Assembly (NCBI GenBank): GCA_023255285.1
Contig: JALRIY010000014.1
Coordinates: 1-17,000 of the forward strand
Source: Algoriphagus sp.
Lineage (GTDB): Bacteria > Bacteroidota > Bacteroidia > Cytophagales > Cyclobacteriaceae
DNA: 17,000 bases
Direction: 5' to 3'
Program-made: the position numbers and the translations under genes
Shown here: positions 14,355-17,000 of the stretch, piece after piece
How positions within the stretch are numbered: the first letter of the stretch is position 1
Layout of the letters: each line of letters starts with the position of its first letter
Notes under the pieces: generated by a model
Databases searched by the model: none
Seen by the model: the letters and a program-made list of their open reading frames with translations, nothing else
What the model was told of the DNA's origin: nothing

Positions 14355-16754
14355 ATGTTAGTAATTAAAAGAGACGGTAGAAGAGAATCCGTACGATTCG
14401 ACAAGATCACTGCAAGGATAGAGAACCTCTGCTATGAACTAGATCCCAAATTTATCCAACCCATTGAAGTTGCTAAAAAGGTAATCGATGGGCTATACGA
14501 TGGGGTGACTACTTCCGAACTTGATAACCTTGCCGCAGAAGTCTGTGCCTCACTCACCGTAAGGCATCCAGACTATGCTATTTTGGCGGCACGAATTGCT
14601 ATCTCAAACCTACACAAAACCACAAGTCAGTCTTTTTCAAATACCATGAAAAGACTGTATACGCATGTCAATCCAAAAACAGGAGAGAATGCACAACTCC
14701 TAGACACTGAGGTGTATGGAATCATCAAAAAATACGCAGCTAAACTCGATGAGGCGATCGATTACAAGCGTGATTTCAGTTACGATTATTTTGGTTTCAA
14801 AACATTAGAAAGAAGTTACCTCATCCGATTGGACGGTAAAGTAGTAGAACGCCCTCAACACATGCTGATGCGAGTGGCAGTAGGAATTCACAAGGAGGAT
14901 TTAGATGCGGCAATCGAAACTTACGACCTGCTTTCTGAAAAGTGGTTTACACATGCCACTCCAACTCTATTCAATGCAGGCACCCCGAAGCCACAGCTTT
15001 CTTCTTGCTTCCTATTGACTATGAAGGACGATAGCATTGATGGCATCTACGATACTCTGAAGCAATGTGCTAAGATCTCCCAGTCTGCTGGAGGAATTGG
15101 CCTCTCAATACACAACGTTCGAGCCAAGGGAAGCTACATCAAAGGTACCAATGGGGTGTCCAACGGAATCGTACCCATGCTTCGTAACTTTGACATGACT
15201 GCTCGTTATGTAGATCAAGGTGGAGGAAAACGTAAAGGAAGTTTCGCTATCTACTTGGAGCCATGGCATGCCGATATCAAGGACTTCTTGGAACTTCGAA
15301 GAAACCATGGCAAGGAAGAAATGCGAGCAAGAGATCTATTCTATGCGCTCTGGATTCCTGACTTGTTCATGAAACGTGTGGAGAATAACGAAGACTGGTC
15401 TCTTTTCTGTCCAAATGAGGCTCCTGGTCTTGCAGATTGCCATGGAGAAGAATTTGAGCGCTTGTACGAAAAGTACGAGAAAGAAGGTCGAGCTCGTGAA
15501 ACAATGAAGGCTCAAGAACTCTGGTTTGAGGTATTGGAATCACAAATCGAAACGGGTACCCCCTACATGCTCTACAAAGATGCTGCTAATGGGAAATCCA
15601 ACCAGCAAAATTTGGGAACCATCAAATCTTCCAACCTATGCACCGAGATCATCGAATATACGGCTCCTGATGAAGTGGCAGTATGTAACCTTGCCTCCAT
15701 TGCTCTTCCAAAATTTGTGATCGCTGGGGAAGATGGGGTGCTCCGTTTTGATCACCAAAAATTGTACGAAATCACTAAAGTAGCTACACGAAACCTAAAC
15801 AAGGTAATCGATATCAACTACTACCCAGTTGAAGAAGCTAGGAAGTCCAACTTCAGACACCGACCTATCGGCCTAGGTATTCAAGGCCTAGCAGATGCTT
15901 TCATTTTGCTTCGCATGCCGTTTGATTCTGTAGAAGCTAGAGGACTCAATGAAGATATCTTTGAGACCATCTACTATGCGGCAGTAGAAACCTCCATGGA
16001 GCTTGCAAAGACCCAAGGCACCTACGAAACTTACGACGGTTGCCCAGCATCCAAAGGAATTCTTCAATTTGATATGTGGGGAATTACTCCTAAATCTGGT
16101 CGCTACGATTGGGAGCAATTGAAAGAGAAAGTGAAGAAATTCGGCTTGAGAAATTCCCTATTGGTCGCTCCAATGCCTACTGCTTCGACTTCCCAAATCT
16201 TAGGCAACAACGAATGCTTTGAGCCATATACCTCTAATATCTATACAAGAAGAACCCTTTCTGGTGAATTTATAGTAGTTAACAAGCACTTGATGAAAGA
16301 TTTGATTGAGCTGGGCTTGTGGAACGATGCCATGAGAAATCGTCTCATTTCAACCAACGGATCTGTTCAAGCAGTACCAGGAATTCCTCAAAACATCAAG
16401 GACCTCTACAAAACGGTTTGGGAGATTTCTCAAAAAATCATCATAGATATGGCTGCAGATAGAGGTGCCTACATTTGCCAATCACAAAGCATGAACATCT
16501 TCATGCAGGATCCAAACTTCGGCAAGCTAACTTCCATGCACTTCTATGCTTGGAAAAAGGGACTAAAGACAGGTATGTATTACCTACGATCCCAAGCAGC
16601 TACAGCAGCCATTAAGTTTACCTTGGACAAGTCTCAACTAGAGCAGCCAAAAATAGAAAAGGCAAACGAAACGGAAGCAGTAAAAACACAAAAGCAAGAT
16701 GCCATTGCCTGCTCACTGGACGATCCAGAAGGCTGCGAAATGTGTGGAAGCTAA
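14355..16754 (+). CDS. nrdA: Ribonucleoside-diphosphate reductase alpha subunit (class Ia, R1, eukaryotic-like)
   Basis: R1 carries the active site that turns ribonucleoside diphosphates into deoxyribonucleoside diphosphates. The 799-residue protein opens with an ATP-cone (MLVIKRDGRRESVRFDKI, to about 92), the overall activity switch that senses ATP/dATP. The catalytic residues are C218 and C444 (redox pair), N427, C429 (thiyl radical) and E431, the radical-transfer pair Y742/Y743 (MYYLR), and the swinging C-terminal cysteines C794 and C797 (CEMCGS). All of 218, 427, 429, 431 and 444 match the human R1 numbering that I remember, and the tail ACSLDD...CEMCGS resembles the human CSLEN...CLMCGS. 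Human R1 has 792 residues, so length also agrees. It ends at a strong terminator. Class and function are certain; the evolutionary reading is inference. Confidence 0.98.
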   Translation: MLVIKRDGRRESVRFDKITARIENLCYELDPKFIQPIEVAKKVIDGLYDGVTTSELDNLAAEVCASLTVRHPDYAILAARIAISNLHKTTSQSFSNTMKRLYTHVNPKTGENAQLLDTEVYGIIKKYAAKLDEAIDYKRDFSYDYFGFKTLERSYLIRLDGKVVERPQHMLMRVAVGIHKEDLDAAIETYDLLSEKWFTHATPTLFNAGTPKPQLSSCFLLTMKDDSIDGIYDTLKQCAKISQSAGGIGLSIHNVRAKGSYIKGTNGVSNGIVPMLRNFDMTARYVDQGGGKRKGSFAIYLEPWHADIKDFLELRRNHGKEEMRARDLFYALWIPDLFMKRVENNEDWSLFCPNEAPGLADCHGEEFERLYEKYEKEGRARETMKAQELWFEVLESQIETGTPYMLYKDAANGKSNQQNLGTIKSSNLCTEIIEYTAPDEVAVCNLASIALPKFVIAGEDGVLRFDHQKLYEITKVATRNLNKVIDINYYPVEEARKSNFRHRPIGLGIQGLADAFILLRMPFDSVEARGLNEDIFETIYYAAVETSMELAKTQGTYETYDGCPASKGILQFDMWGITPKSGRYDWEQLKEKVKKFGLRNSLLVAPMPTASTSQILGNNECFEPYTSNIYTRRTLSGEFIVVNKHLMKDLIELGLWNDAMRNRLISTNGSVQAVPGIPQNIKDLYKTVWEISQKIIIDMAADRGAYICQSQSMNIFMQDPNFGKLTSMHFYAWKKGLKTGMYYLRSQAATAAIKFTLDKSQLEQPKIEKANETEAVKTQKQDAIACSLDDPEGCEMCGS

Positions 16755-16781
16755 ATTGATATTCTAGAGTTCATTATGAAT

Positions 16782-16814
16782 AAAGGCGTTTGATTTTATC
16801 AAACGCTTTTTTTT
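16782..16814 (+). terminator. Intrinsic terminator after nrdA
   Basis: A nine-pair stem GCGTTTGAT/ATCAAACGC (16786-16794 with 16798-16806) with a tight T loop is followed by eight T residues (16807-16814). Flanking A and T bases can lengthen the stem. It lies 31 bases past the nrdA stop and only 17 bases before the next start codon. Confidence 0.93.
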
Positions 16815-16831
16815 ACCTAAAATCTACGTTC

Positions 16832-17000
16832 ATGACCAAAGAATTACTACTCCAAAGGCTAAATAATCTAAGCCTGCTATCCGAAGCCAAATTTGGCATT
16901 CTTACTCCTCAGCACATGGTGGAACATTTGATTCTAACCCTAAAAATGTCTATGGGTAGAATTGCAATCCCAGAAATTGTGCCCACCGAAAAACAGTTGG
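16832..17000 (+). CDS. Small protein resembling DinB/DUF1569 proteins (5' part only)
   Basis: Only the first 56 codons are in the window. The sequence opens MTKELLLQRLNNL and soon reads GILTPQHMVEHLILTLKMS, the TPxxMxEHL pattern that begins the DinB-like four-helix fold (DUF1569 group), where the histidines can bind a metal. Proteins of this type are often thiol-dependent transferase relatives or of unknown role. With only part of one helix pair visible the family call is tentative. It starts just 17 bases after the nrdA terminator, with no -7 element between. Confidence 0.5.
   Translation, partial: MTKELLLQRLNNLSLLSEAKFGILTPQHMVEHLILTLKMSMGRIAIPEIVPTEKQL

Overview
The window looks like a chromosomal, housekeeping stretch from a member of the Bacteroidota, most likely Cytophagales and close to Cyclobacteriaceae/Algoriphagus. 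This is an inference from protein style. It rests on exact TAnnTTTG (-7) promoter elements, weak or absent Shine-Dalgarno sequences, AT-rich spacers, and typical Bacteroidota family members such as a secreted MORN/YwqK-like protein and a large secreted Asp-box (BNR) propeller protein. I see no tRNA, rRNA, CRISPR array, transposase, phage gene or defence island.

Layout. Positions 1-465 (minus) hold the 5' part of a family-2 glycosyltransferase gene, preceded by a strong hairpin terminator that ends the aminotransferase gene at 544-1746 (minus). Divergent from it is a secreted MORN-like protein (1880-2731, plus), which converges on yraN (2749-3105, minus). Divergent from yraN is a compact plus-strand run: lipB (3180-3902), a small conserved protein of unknown function coupled to it by a TAATG overlap (3902-4303), and a DEDDy-type 3'-5' exonuclease (4314-5039). 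After a 68-base gap comes a second tight run: rnr (5108-7315), a short-chain polyprenyl diphosphate synthase overlapping the end of rnr (7278-8264), and a rhomboid protease (8271-8900). A bidirectional terminator at about 8901-8930 separates this run from the minus-strand genes.

The minus-strand block is a 1,020-residue exported Asp-box propeller protein (8933-11995) and, transcribed ahead of it, the ribosomal pair rplU-rpmA (12745-12434 and 12397-12137) with its own terminator at about 12086-12122. A 572-base, very AT-rich gap (12746-13317) then separates rplU from the divergent class Ia ribonucleotide reductase genes nrdB (13318-14298) and nrdA (14355-16754). These end in a clear terminator. 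The window closes with the start of a small protein resembling the DinB/DUF1569 fold (16832 onward).

How the genes work together. The rplU-rpmA and nrdBA pairs are functional units: two proteins of the large ribosomal subunit, and the two subunits of the enzyme that makes deoxyribonucleotides. The rnr, lipB and prenyl synthase genes are core RNA-decay, lipoylation and isoprenoid functions grouped by transcription rather than by pathway.

The most interesting points are: the nrd proteins look like the eukaryotic R1/R2 lineage, with active-site numbering in R1 that matches human R1 as I remember it; the rplU/nrdB gap is rich in repeats and holds a 14-bp palindrome with a -7 element on each strand; two genes start only 17-24 bases after an intrinsic terminator; and the lipB-coupled 133-residue protein is unknown. 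I did not find a convincing new multi-gene system.
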